NCBI RefSeq assembly: GCF_900091595.1
Contig: NZ_FMCW01000024.1
Location: 1-64,000, forward strand
Origin: Micromonospora haikouensis
GTDB lineage: Bacteria; Actinomycetota; Actinomycetes; Mycobacteriales; Micromonosporaceae
Reading direction: 5' to 3'
DNA: 64,000 nt
Below are positions 25,716 to 34,666 of this stretch, one piece after another. Both the position numbers and the translations under genes were made by a program. Under the pieces are notes generated by a model, which saw only the letters and a list, made by a program, of their open reading frames with translations, ran no database searches and was not told the DNA's origin. How positions within the stretch are numbered: position 1 is the first letter of the stretch; each line of letters begins with the position of its first letter.

Positions 25716-25755
25716 AGCCGGTCCGGTCGCCGTTCGCGCGGTGGCCGGGCCGGCT
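25716..25755. terminator. Hairpin terminator between convergent genes
   Basis: Arms at 25716-25731 and 25740-25755 pair over 16 positions with two G-U pairs and one mismatch, around 8 bases. The right arm touches the GH53 stop codon. It serves the convergent permease and galactanase genes. Confidence 0.7.
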
Positions 25756-26881
25756 ACGGCGTCCAGCGGATGTTGGGGTTCACCTGGCCGGTCCAGTTGA
25801 AGATGGCCATGTTGTCCCACTGGTTGCCGGTGCCGTTGATGTTCGCCGGGTCCCACCCGTTGCCGGGGACGGCGTACCAGGTCGGCTCCCAGTAGAAGAC
25901 GCCGACGGCACCGGCGTCGCGGGCGGTGTTCTGCACCCAGGCGAACTCGGTGGCCTGCCCGCTCCAGCTCGCGGGGTGGCTGGCGCAGGGCTCGCCACCG
26001 TTGATCGAGTTCGGCTCGCCGTCGGCGTTCGCGGCGGTGAACGGGTACGCCGTCTCGGTGAGCACGACGGGCCGGCCGTAGCGGGACCGCACGTCGGTGA
26101 TGACGTTGTAGAGGTTGGCCAGGCTGCCGTGCCACATGCAGTAGTAGGACAGGGCGGTCAGGTCCCACTGGACGCCCTTGGCCCGGATGCCGTCGTAGAA
26201 CCAGCGCGCGTTGGCCATGCTGTCCGCGTTGGCGGTGTGGATGATCACCTGCGTGCCGCCGTTGCACTGCTTCGTCGCCTGGTAGCCGGCCTTGAGCAGC
26301 AGGCTGAGGTTGGTGAAGTCGTTGTTGACGACCTTGCCGTCGTTCCACAGCATGCCGACGTTGATCTCGTTGCCGATCTGCACGCTGTCCGGCGTGGTGC
26401 CCTGCGCCTTCAGGCTGGAGCAGACGTCGTAGGTGTAGTTGTAGACGTCCGTCTGCAACTGGCCGATGCCGTGGCTGGCCCAGGCGGCGGGCTTGTACTG
26501 CTTGCCCGGGTCGGCCCAGGTGTCCGAGTAGTGGAAGTCGATCATCAGCTTGAGGCCCTTGGCCTTGACCGTCCGCGCGTACGCCAGCACCCGGGCCTTG
26601 TTGTTCCAGCCGCTGGCGGGGTTGTTCCAGACCCGGAGCCGGACGTAGTTGACGCCGAGGCCCTTGAGGATGTCGAGCGGGTCCCGCGCCGTGCCGGCGG
26701 CGTCGTAATATCGCGCGCCGAGGTCCAGGCTGCGCTGCACGCTGGAGACGTCCGCGCCCAGCATGGTGAGCGTGTTCGCGGCGGAGGCCGGCGCGGGCGG
26801 CACGAGCAGGGCGGCCGGCAGGGCGACCAGCGCGAGGAACGCGGCGATCCAGGCGTGCGGGCGGGAGCGGTGCCGGGTCAT
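25754..26881 (-). CDS. Secreted GH53 endo-beta-1,4-galactanase
   Basis: An exported 375-residue glycoside hydrolase that cuts beta-1,4-galactan (type I arabinogalactan side chains of pectin). A signal peptide with core IAAFLALVALPAALLV ends near ASA. The GH53 barrel shows LGADVSSVQRSL, NYVRLRVWNNP, LMIDFHYSDTWADPGKQ, the acid/base Glu172 in IGNEINVG and the nucleophile Glu276 in VLTETAYPF. ATG at 26881 follows GGAGG with 7 bases spacing. Just upstream (26931) is a CATCAATCGATG motif shared with another hydrolase gene. It complements the GH27 and GH43 enzymes nearby. Confidence 0.92.
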   Translation of the reverse strand: MTRHRSRPHAWIAAFLALVALPAALLVPPAPASAANTLTMLGADVSSVQRSLDLGARYYDAAGTARDPLDILKGLGVNYVRLRVWNNPASGWNNKARVLAYARTVKAKGLKLMIDFHYSDTWADPGKQYKPAAWASHGIGQLQTDVYNYTYDVCSSLKAQGTTPDSVQIGNEINVGMLWNDGKVVNNDFTNLSLLLKAGYQATKQCNGGTQVIIHTANADSMANARWFYDGIRAKGVQWDLTALSYYCMWHGSLANLYNVITDVRSRYGRPVVLTETAYPFTAANADGEPNSINGGEPCASHPASWSGQATEFAWVQNTARDAGAVGVFYWEPTWYAVPGNGWDPANINGTGNQWDNMAIFNWTGQVNPNIRWTP

Positions 26882-26930
26882 CCCGACCTCCTCGGTGGCG
26901 GGCGCGGGGCCGGGGCGCGGCACCGCCGGA

Positions 26931-26942
26931 CATCAATCGATG
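26931..26942 (-). promoter_or_regulatory. CATCRATCGATG motif upstream of galactanase
   Basis: CATCAATCGATG lies 50 bases upstream of the GH53 start. The same 12-mer with one change is found 73 bases upstream of the polyester hydrolase at 40013. A shared regulator is possible; the motif is short, so chance remains a real alternative. Confidence 0.35.
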
Positions 26943-26970
26943 CCCATATATACCACAGGTGGCGGGCCCG

Positions 26971-27165
26971 TCAGGCGTTCCGCCCCGGGCGGTCGCCCGC
27001 CTCCGTCGAGGCGGCAGCCTGGTCGACCGGGCCCACCGCGAACGGGTGCCGCAGCCGCCGCATCGCCTCCTCGCTGCCGTCGAAGGTCACGCCCCGGTCG
27101 TCGAGGTCGTCGGCGGTCGGCGTGACGAGGAACAGGGCCGAGCGATCGTCGTCGTGGAAAGTCAT
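26971..27165 (-). CDS. Possible small protein of unknown function
   Basis: A 64-residue frame starting MTFHDDDRSALFLVTPT. The protein is acidic, ends in a low-complexity tail and has no known motif. The ribosome binding site is weak (GGGATC about 10 bases upstream). Codon positions look coding in the first 40 residues. It lies after the DUF916 gene in the same direction with a 202-base gap and could be real or noise. Confidence 0.35.
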   Translation of the reverse strand: MTFHDDDRSALFLVTPTADDLDDRGVTFDGSEEAMRRLRHPFAVGPVDQAAASTEAGDRPGRNA

Positions 27166-27367
27166 GCGGAGATCCCGTTTCTGGAGAGGAAGAACCTGGG
27201 CGGCTGCGGATGGTGGTGCCGCATGGCCCCAGTCGGCGCTCACACCGGCGCCCGATCACGATGCCCGACTGCGGAGGAACCTCCTGCCGACACCGTCACC
27301 CCGCACCATACCCGGCGACGCCCCCGTCCACGCCGGCCGGACGTCGCCGGCCTCAGTCCGTCGAAGC

Positions 27368-28396
27368 TCACACCGTGGTCGCGGACGCCCGGCCCTCCTG
27401 CCGGGCCCGGTCGAGCAGCAGGTCGAGCCGCCGCTGCCGCCGCCGACGGACGGCCCGCAGCAGCAGGGCGACCGCGACGAGAACGACCAGCAGGCCGAGC
27501 TGCGGCCACGGCACCGCCCAGACCGTCACGGTGGCCGTGGCCTGCCGGACGTCGGCGACGGTCCCGTCGCCGAGCGCCGCGGGGGTCACCGTCACGGTCG
27601 TCCGCAGCGGGCCCAGCCCCCAGACGCCGCCGACGTTGGCCCGGGCCACGCGGCTGCCGCCGGGCAGCAGCTCCTCCACCTCGACGGTGGTGTCCCGCCT
27701 GGCGAGGCCGAACGCCTCCGAGACGGTCACCCGGCCCCGGCCGGAGGCCCAGACGTTGCCGCCGTTGGCCACCGCGTACCGCAGGCGGAGGGTGCCCGGC
27801 GCGAACGGGTTCCAGGACCGGGCGTACGTGGCGGTCACGTCGTCGACGGCCAGGGCCGCCGTTGCCGTGCCGCTGGCGCGCAGCATGACCCGGAAGCCGA
27901 CCCGGCTCTCGACGGCGACCGTGCCGCCGGTGCTGGTGACCGACGCCGCGATGCCCGCCGGATGGTCGCCCGGCGCGGCGTCGGCGGGCACGGTGATCGT
28001 GAAGGGCACCACCTTCGTCTCGTTCGCGCCGACGGTGACTGTGTCGCGCACCGAGATCCAGGTGCCGCCGTCCTTCGACGTCTCGGTCGAGGGCAGCATG
28101 TTGAAGCGGCCCTTGTCGGTGAGGTAGCCGTCGGCGGCCTGGAGGCGGAACACCGCCCTGGCGGCGCTGAAGTTGCGCACGGCCAGGTGTTCCGTCACCA
28201 CCTGGCCGGGGTCGAGGGTGCGCTCGATCCACCGCCGGCCGTCCGGGCCGTCCGGGTCGGCCGGCTGCACCGCCCAGGTCAGCTTCGGCGCGGCGGGTTC
28301 CGCGCCGGCGCCGATGGGCGCGACCGGCACGGCGACGAGCACCGCCGCCAGCACGGCGAGCAGCCTCGGCAGCGCCTGCGGCACGGAACGGATCAT
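27368..28396 (-). CDS. DUF916/WxL-interacting-like cell-surface protein
   Basis: The product is a 342-residue exported protein. A signal peptide (LLAVLAAVLVAVPVAPIGAGA) is followed by two Ig-like modules (about 35-285): WAVQPADPDGPDGRRWIERT and QVVTEHLAVRNFS open the DUF916/WxLIP fold, and TRVGFRVMLRASG-like sequence lies between them. Then comes one membrane helix (QLGLLVVLVAVALLLRAV) and a basic cytosolic tail. In Firmicutes such proteins anchor WxL proteins to the wall. The gene upstream here (28458-29084) looks like the corresponding WxL-type partner. ATG at 28396 has GGAGG 7 bases upstream. Confidence 0.7.
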   Translation of the reverse strand: MIRSVPQALPRLLAVLAAVLVAVPVAPIGAGAEPAAPKLTWAVQPADPDGPDGRRWIERTLDPGQVVTEHLAVRNFSAARAVFRLQAADGYLTDKGRFNMLPSTETSKDGGTWISVRDTVTVGANETKVVPFTITVPADAAPGDHPAGIAASVTSTGGTVAVESRVGFRVMLRASGTATAALAVDDVTATYARSWNPFAPGTLRLRYAVANGGNVWASGRGRVTVSEAFGLARRDTTVEVEELLPGGSRVARANVGGVWGLGPLRTTVTVTPAALGDGTVADVRQATATVTVWAVPWPQLGLLVVLVAVALLLRAVRRRRQRRLDLLLDRARQEGRASATTV

Positions 28397-28457
28397 CGGG
28401 CGTCCTCCGGCGGGGTGCGGGGGGCGGGACCGCTGCCGGCCCCGCCCCCGCGCGTGA

Positions 28458-29084
28458 TCATTCGAACAGGGACAGGGTCAACGTCGAGGTGTACGCGCCC
28501 GCGGCGACGTCCGCCGGGGTGCGCAGGTACAGGTCGGCGTTGACCGAGTACGAGTCACCGGCGACCGCCCCCGAGTCGTACGTCGACATCAGCAGCTCCT
28601 GGTCGGCCAGGCCGACATTGTTGCCGGGCTGGGTCGGCTCGTCCAGGACGGTCACGACCTCCTCGCCCTCGGTCACCGAGCCGGTGGTGCCGCCGTCGAT
28701 GAGCCGCGGCTTCCAGCCGAGGTGACCGGCGCTGATCGGGGCCTGCCCGGAGCTGCCGACGAAGTCGCTCGCGCTGCCGACCACGGCCCAGGCCGCGCCG
28801 GCCGGCACCTCGTCGGCGGTGCGGGTGTCGGTGACCGTCACCGTCGGCAGGGTGCCGACGAACTGGCGTACCAGCAGGGTCGAGCCGTCCTCGGACAGCG
28901 CGACCGAGTCGCCCGCGACCGACAGGGCGAGCACGCCCGGCTCCCGGATCTCCTCGATGTCGACCGTCACCCGGACGTCGGCGCCGTCCTCGGCCAGGGC
29001 CGGTGCCGGCAGCGCCGCCGTCCCGGCCAGGATGGCGGCCGCGGCACCCGCCGCGTACAGCCGCTTACGCTTCCATGTGTTCAT
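28458..29084 (-). CDS. WxL-like secreted surface protein
   Basis: The product is a 208-residue exported protein. A signal peptide (YAAGAAAAILAGTAALPAPALA) is followed by a beta-rich domain. It has AWAVVGSASDFVGSSG and GHLGWKPRLIDG, which resemble the W-containing motifs of WxL domains, and ends TPADVAAGAYTSTLTLSLFE as WxL-like and fimbrial-type beta domains do. There is no membrane anchor of its own. It lies 40 bases after a GH43 gene and 61 bases before the DUF916 gene in one direction, so these are probably co-expressed. Placing it in the WxL family is by motif only. Confidence 0.6.
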   Translation of the reverse strand: MNTWKRKRLYAAGAAAAILAGTAALPAPALAEDGADVRVTVDIEEIREPGVLALSVAGDSVALSEDGSTLLVRQFVGTLPTVTVTDTRTADEVPAGAAWAVVGSASDFVGSSGQAPISAGHLGWKPRLIDGGTTGSVTEGEEVVTVLDEPTQPGNNVGLADQELLMSTYDSGAVAGDSYSVNADLYLRTPADVAAGAYTSTLTLSLFE

Positions 29085-29124
29085 GCGATCTCCGTTGACG
29101 TCCGTGGTTGATGGGGGTTGGTGG

Positions 29125-31551
29125 TCATCCGCCGCAGCTGAGGGCGGGGTGGTTGGCGGTGACGACGGTGGTGACGGTGGTGCCGTCGACGGTGCCGGTG
29201 GCGCGGATGGTGGCGGTGCCGGCGGGGATGGAGGTGGCGCGGGTGGTGAAGGACTGGTAGGCGTTGGCGCCGGGTGCGACGGCGGTGACGGTGCGGGTGC
29301 CGTAGGCGGTTTCGAGGGTGATGTCGACGGGTGCGGTGTGGCCGTTGGTGGCCTGTACGGCGACGTAGGCGCGGCCGCCGACGCACCGGGTCTGCGCGCT
29401 CGCCGTCACCGGCAGCTCCGGCTGACCGGTCGCGGCCGCGAACTTCCAGGAGTCGAGCTCGAAGAGGTCCGCCCCGGCGGGGCCCGAGTAGGTGAAGTAG
29501 ACGTCGTGCACGCCGCTGACGCCCTGGAGCGCGGCGGTCACCTCGGCCCACTCGCCGACGGGCGTGTCGACCTCGACCGTGCCGACCACGGGGCCCGCCA
29601 CGTCGTCCAGGCGCACCTGCACCCGGCCGCCGGCGGCCAGCGCCCGCACCTTCGCCGTCACGCTCGCCGCGCCGGCCGCGCCGAAGTCGACGGACGACAG
29701 CGCCGTCCAGTCGCCGTTGTCGATGTCACGCACCACCAGGTTCGGCGCGGAGGTGCCGAACTGGGCGGAGCCGCCGTCGACCTTCGCGGTCGCGATGCCC
29801 TTGCTCCAGCCGAAGGTCTCCGCCTCGAACAACCGGTACGGGTCGAAGTCGCGGACCTGGTCCACGCCCGCGTAGGTGCCCACGACCTGCTGGATCGTGC
29901 CGTCCGGGTTGAACGTCAGCTCCTGGATGTGCGGGCTGCGGTAGCCCTGCGTGGTGTTGCCGTTGATGCGCTTGTTGAGCGTCGGGGCGTGGTAGGTGAA
30001 GTAGTACCTGCCCCCGAACTCGAACACCGACTGGTGGTTGTTGCCGCCCGTGCCGGCGCCGAAGAACTGCGACTGGTTCGGGAACAGCACGCCCGCGTAG
30101 GTCTCCTTCGGCCAGGACATCGGGTCGTCGGAGATCAGGTAGCCGATCTGGCCGCCGCCGGGGTAGCCGGGCAGCGGGGTCTGGTTGCCGCCGAAGTCCG
30201 CGCCCCCGAAGTGCGACGAGTACGACAGGTAGTACTTGCCCTGGCGCTTGAAGACCTGGGCCGCCTCGAACGAGACCGGGGTGTCGACCACCACGGCCGA
30301 ACCCTGGGTGGAGACCATGTCGTCGCCGAGCCTGATCGCCCGGATGTTCTTCGGGTTGTTGAAGCGCTCGGCGGCCGGCATGCTCGTCGACGCGGGGCCG
30401 CCACCGAAGTAGAGGTAGCCCTGGCCGTCGTCGTCCACCAGCGGGGCCGGGTCGAACTTCCACGCGACGTCCTCGGCGCCGGGGGTGCTGCCGTTGATCA
30501 GCGTGCTCGTCCGCTCGCTGGTCCACGGGCCGAGCGGCGAGTCACCCGTGATCACGTTGCTCGAACCGCCGCCGTTGGCGTAGTAGAGGAAGAACTTCTC
30601 CTTCCCGTTCACCGTCTTCTTGGCCATGCCGGGCGCCCACGAGTTGCCGGTGAACGGCGCGACGCCGTTCGGGCCCGCGACCTGGATCTCGCCGTGGTCC
30701 GTCCAGTTCACGAGGTCCTCGGACGAGATCAGCGTGATCTGGTTGATGTTGCCGTAGTTGATGCTCGGCGAGATGCCCGTGACCGGGTCGGGCGCGTAGC
30801 CCTGGGTGTCGTTGGTCATGTACAGGTAGACCCGGCCGTTGTGCACGAAGCCGAAGCCGTCGGCGCCGAACTTGTGCCCGATCAACGGGTTGTGCTCGCC
30901 GGGCAGCTTGCCGACGACCTCGATGGTCCTTGACGGCGGCGGGGGCGGCGGCGCGCCGATCACCGACACGTCGTCGAGCGTGAAGTCCATGAGGTGCAGG
31001 GCCGGGTCGGTGGACGGCGTGCTCGTCCACGGCGTCTCGAAGAAGATCCGGGCCGTCGACACGTTCTGGGACGCCGGAATGGTGAACGTCCCGTTGAACT
31101 GCGCCCACTGCCCCTTCGTCGCGACCACGCTCACCAGGTTGGTGTAGGTGGACCCGCCGTAGTGCATGGTGGCGAAGAACTGCTTCGTCGCCGGCCCGGC
31201 CTCGTTCTCGTACTTGATCCGGGCCGTCAGGGCGTAGGTCTGCCCGGCCTGCACCTTGCCGCTGAGATCCTGCATCGGCCCGGAACCGGTCGTCGCCCGG
31301 CCGGTGACGAGCGCCGCGCCCGACCCGGCGTAGGCGTCCGACGTCGCCGACAGCGTCGCGCCGTCGGTCGAGTTGCCGTTGTTCACGAACCAGTTGGCGA
31401 CGCCGGCCTCGAACCCCCCGTTCACGATGAGGTTCTCCTCGGCGGCCTGGGCCGGCGCCGACGTGGCGACCAGCCCCGCGGCCAGCATGGCGCCGACCGC
31501 CGCGATCGCGGTCACCCGTCGCCGGGTAGCCCCTCGCAAGCGTTGTCTCAC
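29125..31551 (-). CDS. Secreted multidomain GH43 enzyme (CBM - GH43 - CBM6-like - beta module)
   Basis: The enzyme has 808 residues. A signal peptide ends near AQAAEE. Residues about 37-190 form a CBM4/9-type module (NLIVNGGFEAGVANWF). About 205-540 is a five-bladed GH43 propeller, with GADGFGFVHNGRVYLYMTND, the Asp in WKFDPAPLVDDDGQGYLYF and the Glu in PVSFEAAQVFKRQGKYYL as likely catalytic residues, so arabinan, xylan or galactan side chains are candidate substrates. About 585-705 is CBM6-like (LFEAETFGWSKG). The last about 97 residues are a module repeated almost exactly in the next gene upstream. GTG at 31551 has AAGGAG 9 bases upstream. It precedes the WxL-like gene. Confidence 0.85.
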   Translation of the reverse strand: MRQRLRGATRRRVTAIAAVGAMLAAGLVATSAPAQAAEENLIVNGGFEAGVANWFVNNGNSTDGATLSATSDAYAGSGAALVTGRATTGSGPMQDLSGKVQAGQTYALTARIKYENEAGPATKQFFATMHYGGSTYTNLVSVVATKGQWAQFNGTFTIPASQNVSTARIFFETPWTSTPSTDPALHLMDFTLDDVSVIGAPPPPPPSRTIEVVGKLPGEHNPLIGHKFGADGFGFVHNGRVYLYMTNDTQGYAPDPVTGISPSINYGNINQITLISSEDLVNWTDHGEIQVAGPNGVAPFTGNSWAPGMAKKTVNGKEKFFLYYANGGGSSNVITGDSPLGPWTSERTSTLINGSTPGAEDVAWKFDPAPLVDDDGQGYLYFGGGPASTSMPAAERFNNPKNIRAIRLGDDMVSTQGSAVVVDTPVSFEAAQVFKRQGKYYLSYSSHFGGADFGGNQTPLPGYPGGGQIGYLISDDPMSWPKETYAGVLFPNQSQFFGAGTGGNNHQSVFEFGGRYYFTYHAPTLNKRINGNTTQGYRSPHIQELTFNPDGTIQQVVGTYAGVDQVRDFDPYRLFEAETFGWSKGIATAKVDGGSAQFGTSAPNLVVRDIDNGDWTALSSVDFGAAGAASVTAKVRALAAGGRVQVRLDDVAGPVVGTVEVDTPVGEWAEVTAALQGVSGVHDVYFTYSGPAGADLFELDSWKFAAATGQPELPVTASAQTRCVGGRAYVAVQATNGHTAPVDITLETAYGTRTVTAVAPGANAYQSFTTRATSIPAGTATIRATGTVDGTTVTTVVTANHPALSCGG
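29130..29418 (-). repeat. 289-base direct repeat, copy A (C-terminal module of GH43)
   Basis: 29130-29418 matches 31622-31910 at 288 of 289 positions by eye; the only difference (29305 versus 31797) is a silent Ala codon change. It encodes the 96-residue module from ELPVTASAQ to NHPALSCG. Its codons end almost only in C, unlike the flanking parts of the same genes. Confidence 0.95.
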
Positions 31552-31616
31552 TCGGTGTGCTCCTTCGTTGGGACGTGCGCTGGTGGTGGGTCGCCGGCCC
31601 CTCTCGGGCCGGTCGG

Positions 31617-34553
31617 CTATGCGCCGCAGCTGAGGGCGGGGTGGTTGGCGGTGACGACGGTGGTGACGGTGGTGCCGTCGACGGTGCCGGTGGCGCGGAT
31701 GGTGGCGGTGCCGGCGGGGATGGAGGTGGCGCGGGTGGTGAAGGACTGGTAGGCGTTGGCGCCGGGTGCGACGGCGGTGACGGTGCGGGTGCCGTACGCG
31801 GTTTCGAGGGTGATGTCGACGGGTGCGGTGTGGCCGTTGGTGGCCTGTACGGCGACGTAGGCGCGGCCGCCGACGCACCGGGTCTGCGCGCTCGCCGTCA
31901 CCGGCAGCTCGGGTTCGGCCCGCAGCACGCCGAGCCGCGCCAACTGGAAGCTGAGCGACCGCTGCGGCGCGTCGATCTGGTTCTGGGTGCCGAACCGGCC
32001 GGCCCGGGCCGCCTTGGCGGTGGCGAGCGCGGCCCGCATCGCCGCCCAGGCGTCCGCCGGGTAGTGCCGGCTGTCGAGCGTCTCGGCGTGCGCGATGGCC
32101 GCGTCGAGCGCGCCGGTGTCCAGCGGCAGGCCCTGCGCGGTCAGCGTGTCGCTGAGCAGGTAGTGGTCGAAGTCGACCCGCCCGCCCGTGGCCTGCGTGG
32201 CGTAGTTGAACAGGCCGACCCGGTGGCCCATGAAGTGCGCGAGGCTGCCGTCGAGCGTCTGCGGGCCGACCCGGTTGCCGAGCTGCGTCCAGGTGAGCCC
32301 GTCGAGGCTGTAGTAGAAGGTGGTCCAGAGCTGCCCGACCGGCGCGGCGAAGTCGAGATCGGCCTTCACGTGCACCACGGTCGCGTCGCCCAGCGGCACC
32401 GTCGTGCCCGGCAGGAAGCTCTCCAGCGCGGCCTGGTCGAGGTCGACCGCGAACGGCTGCCCCCGGTTGACCACGCCGAGGGTGTTCTGGCCGTCGACGC
32501 GCTTGACCGCGACGTACGAGAAGCCCCGGTTGTAGGCGGCCAGGCCGGCGACGTCGCCGTTGCGCATGCCGGAGATGTCCATCCGGGTCTCGGCCGACTG
32601 GCGCGGGCCGAAGGTGCGCTGCGACAGGGTGTTGCGCGCCTCCTCGAACCAGGCGAGTTCGGCCCGGTTCGACAGCTTCGTGTAGACGTACTGGCCGGTG
32701 ACCACCTTGCCGGTGGTCAGCCGCAGCCAGCCCTCCCGGTCGGTGAGCGACCAGTACCGGTTGTCCGGGGCGTGGTTCCACTCCCAGGCCAGGTCCAGCC
32801 GCGAGCCGTTCGGGGCGATCTCCGCCTCGGTCGGGTGTTCGGTGGTGACGGGCTGCCCGACGACCGAGACGTCGTCGATCAGGTATTCCACCGTGGACGA
32901 CGCCGGCTGCGGGTTGCCCCACGGCGTCTCCACCGCGAACTTGACGTTGGCGAGGTTCGCCGTCGCCGGGAACGTGTACTGGCCGGTGACCGTCGTCCAC
33001 TGGCCGACGGGGACGGTGCCGAAGGTCATCACCTGCACGCCGGAGCCCCAGTCGGCGGCCAGGTTGAACCGGACGCTGGCCGGGCCCGAGGTGTACTTGA
33101 TCTTCGCCGACACCGTGTAGGTCACACCGTGCTGGAGCTTGCCGGCGAGATTCTGGTGGGGGCCGGAGCCGTTGAGCGTGCGGTTGCCGACCCGCAGCGC
33201 CGCCGCGCCCGAGGCGGCGTCGGCCGGCTCCAGGGCGAGGGTCGCCCCGAACTGCGCGGCCCACGGCGAGACGCTGCCGGACTCGAAGCCGGCGTTGCCG
33301 AGCAGCTCGACGCCGAGAAGCGACTCGTCGAGGTCGGGCGGCGTCGGGATCGTCCACTCCTCGTCCTGGTACGCCTTGTGCGGCGCGTCGTTGGCGAAGT
33401 CGTCCGAGGCGACGATGCTCTTCTGCCGTTCGAGGGCCTCCTCGGCAGGGCTGAGCCGGATCGGCTTGGCGAACGCGCCGTCGACCGGCACGACCCCGTT
33501 GTTGCCGAACGTCGGCCACCCGTCGGACCAGGTGGCGGGGATGAGGGCGGGGATGCGGCCGATCGGGAACGTGTCGCGGAAGAACATCCCGTGCCAGTCC
33601 GTCCCGCCGCCGGCGCGCGCGACCGGCACGAGGCTGCCCTGGGCGAAGCCGTTGGAGTTGAGCACGCCGCGCGCCTCGTAGGTGTTGACCCCGCCGGCCG
33701 AGGTGTACCGCCCGAGCAGGTCCTTCGAGCGGAACATGACGACCTGACGCCCCTGGCCGGAGGGCCAGGTGATGATGACGGCGTAGTACCAGCCGTCGAT
33801 GTGGTAGAACTGCGCGCCCTCGAACAGGCCGCCGATGAACGGTTGGCCGGCGTAGTCGGCCGCCGTGAAGATGTTCGGGTAGTCCTGCTCGATCGCGGTC
33901 AGGCCGGCGTTGAGGCGTACGGCGCTGGTGCCGCCCGAGCCGTAGAAGATGTACGGCGTGCCGTCCACGTCGAAGAAGAGCGACGGGTCGTGCAGGCCAC
34001 GGCCGAGGGCGGTGCGCTGCCACGCGCCGTTCTCGATGTCGTCGGTGCGGTAGATGTACGCGCCGTTGAGGTTGTTGGTGTTGAACGCGACGTAGTACAT
34101 GCCGTCGTGGTAGCGCAGCGACGACGCCCACTGCCCCTGCCCGTACGAGTTCTGGCCGTTGCGCAGGGAGAACGAGTCGCCGATGCTGGCCCGGTCGAAG
34201 ACGTAGTTGACCGTCTCCCAGTTGACGAGGTCGTACGACTTCATGATCGGCGCACCCGGGCTCAGGTGCATCGTCGTGCTGATCATGTAGTAGATGTCGC
34301 GGCCCTCGTCGTTCTCGGCGGCCGGGACCCGCTCGACGCTGATGTCCGGCACGTCGGAGCGCAGCAGCGGCACGGTGTACGTGCCGTCGCCCCGGTCGGT
34401 CGACGTGTGCGACGACTCCGGGGACCACTCGTCGGCCGCCTGCGCCGCTGTGCCGATCGTCACGACACCGGCGCACAGGAGGAGCGCCCCCACGGCTGCC
34501 AGTGAGACCCGTCGTAGCCCTCCGGAGGCACCACGACCCACGGTTACTTTCAT
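31617..34553 (-). CDS. Secreted GH43 enzyme with a CBM inserted ahead of its C2 domain
   Basis: The enzyme has 978 residues. A signal peptide ends near AQAADE. The GH43 propeller (about 45-380, GH43_12-like) has DVPDISVERV (base Asp), GLHDPSLFFDVDG (Asp) and GGLFEGAQFYHIDGW (acid Glu), so arabinofuranosidase/xylosidase-type activity is likely. SDDFA at 383 and LDLAWEWNHAPDNRYWSL at about 586 belong to one GH43 C2 beta-sandwich, but a CBM4/9 module (LLGNAGFESGSVSPWA, about 410-560) lies between them. A helical segment (about 835-880) and the 96-residue repeated module end the protein. ATG at 34553 follows GCAGGAG with 6 bases spacing. A LacI-type operator lies 38 bases upstream. Confidence 0.85.
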   Translation of the reverse strand: MKVTVGRGASGGLRRVSLAAVGALLLCAGVVTIGTAAQAADEWSPESSHTSTDRGDGTYTVPLLRSDVPDISVERVPAAENDEGRDIYYMISTTMHLSPGAPIMKSYDLVNWETVNYVFDRASIGDSFSLRNGQNSYGQGQWASSLRYHDGMYYVAFNTNNLNGAYIYRTDDIENGAWQRTALGRGLHDPSLFFDVDGTPYIFYGSGGTSAVRLNAGLTAIEQDYPNIFTAADYAGQPFIGGLFEGAQFYHIDGWYYAVIITWPSGQGRQVVMFRSKDLLGRYTSAGGVNTYEARGVLNSNGFAQGSLVPVARAGGGTDWHGMFFRDTFPIGRIPALIPATWSDGWPTFGNNGVVPVDGAFAKPIRLSPAEEALERQKSIVASDDFANDAPHKAYQDEEWTIPTPPDLDESLLGVELLGNAGFESGSVSPWAAQFGATLALEPADAASGAAALRVGNRTLNGSGPHQNLAGKLQHGVTYTVSAKIKYTSGPASVRFNLAADWGSGVQVMTFGTVPVGQWTTVTGQYTFPATANLANVKFAVETPWGNPQPASSTVEYLIDDVSVVGQPVTTEHPTEAEIAPNGSRLDLAWEWNHAPDNRYWSLTDREGWLRLTTGKVVTGQYVYTKLSNRAELAWFEEARNTLSQRTFGPRQSAETRMDISGMRNGDVAGLAAYNRGFSYVAVKRVDGQNTLGVVNRGQPFAVDLDQAALESFLPGTTVPLGDATVVHVKADLDFAAPVGQLWTTFYYSLDGLTWTQLGNRVGPQTLDGSLAHFMGHRVGLFNYATQATGGRVDFDHYLLSDTLTAQGLPLDTGALDAAIAHAETLDSRHYPADAWAAMRAALATAKAARAGRFGTQNQIDAPQRSLSFQLARLGVLRAEPELPVTASAQTRCVGGRAYVAVQATNGHTAPVDITLETAYGTRTVTAVAPGANAYQSFTTRATSIPAGTATIRATGTVDGTTVTTVVTANHPALSCGA
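31622..31910 (-). repeat. 289-base direct repeat, copy B (C-terminal module of GH43)
   Basis: This is the second copy of the repeat at 29130-29418, in the same orientation, 2492 bases away. It again encodes the last 96 residues of a secreted GH43 enzyme, with only the residue before the stop differing (Ala instead of Gly). Confidence 0.95.
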
Positions 34554-34590
34554 GCGAACTCCTGCCGCCAACGTAACGGGAGGTTCATAG

Positions 34591-34604
34591 TGTTATCGCT
34601 CACA
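34591..34604 (-). promoter_or_regulatory. LacI-type operator near the minus-strand GH43 start
   Basis: TGTTATCGCTCACA matches the actinobacterial LacI-family pattern TGTKAnCGnTMACA and lies 38 bases upstream of the start codon at 34553, where a repressor would block transcription. The cognate LacI protein is not in the window. Confidence 0.55.
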
Positions 34605-34666
34605 TGCGGTGTCAAGACGTTCCCGAGACTTGTCGGAAATCTTCGTGAAACAGTCGCCGCCCGGCG

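Noticed and set aside
31557..34505. Very long open frame on the plus strand opposite the GH43 gene
   Set aside because: It is antisense to a gene with clear domains, has Arg/Gly/Val-rich low-complexity translation and no ribosome binding site; such frames are expected at this GC content.
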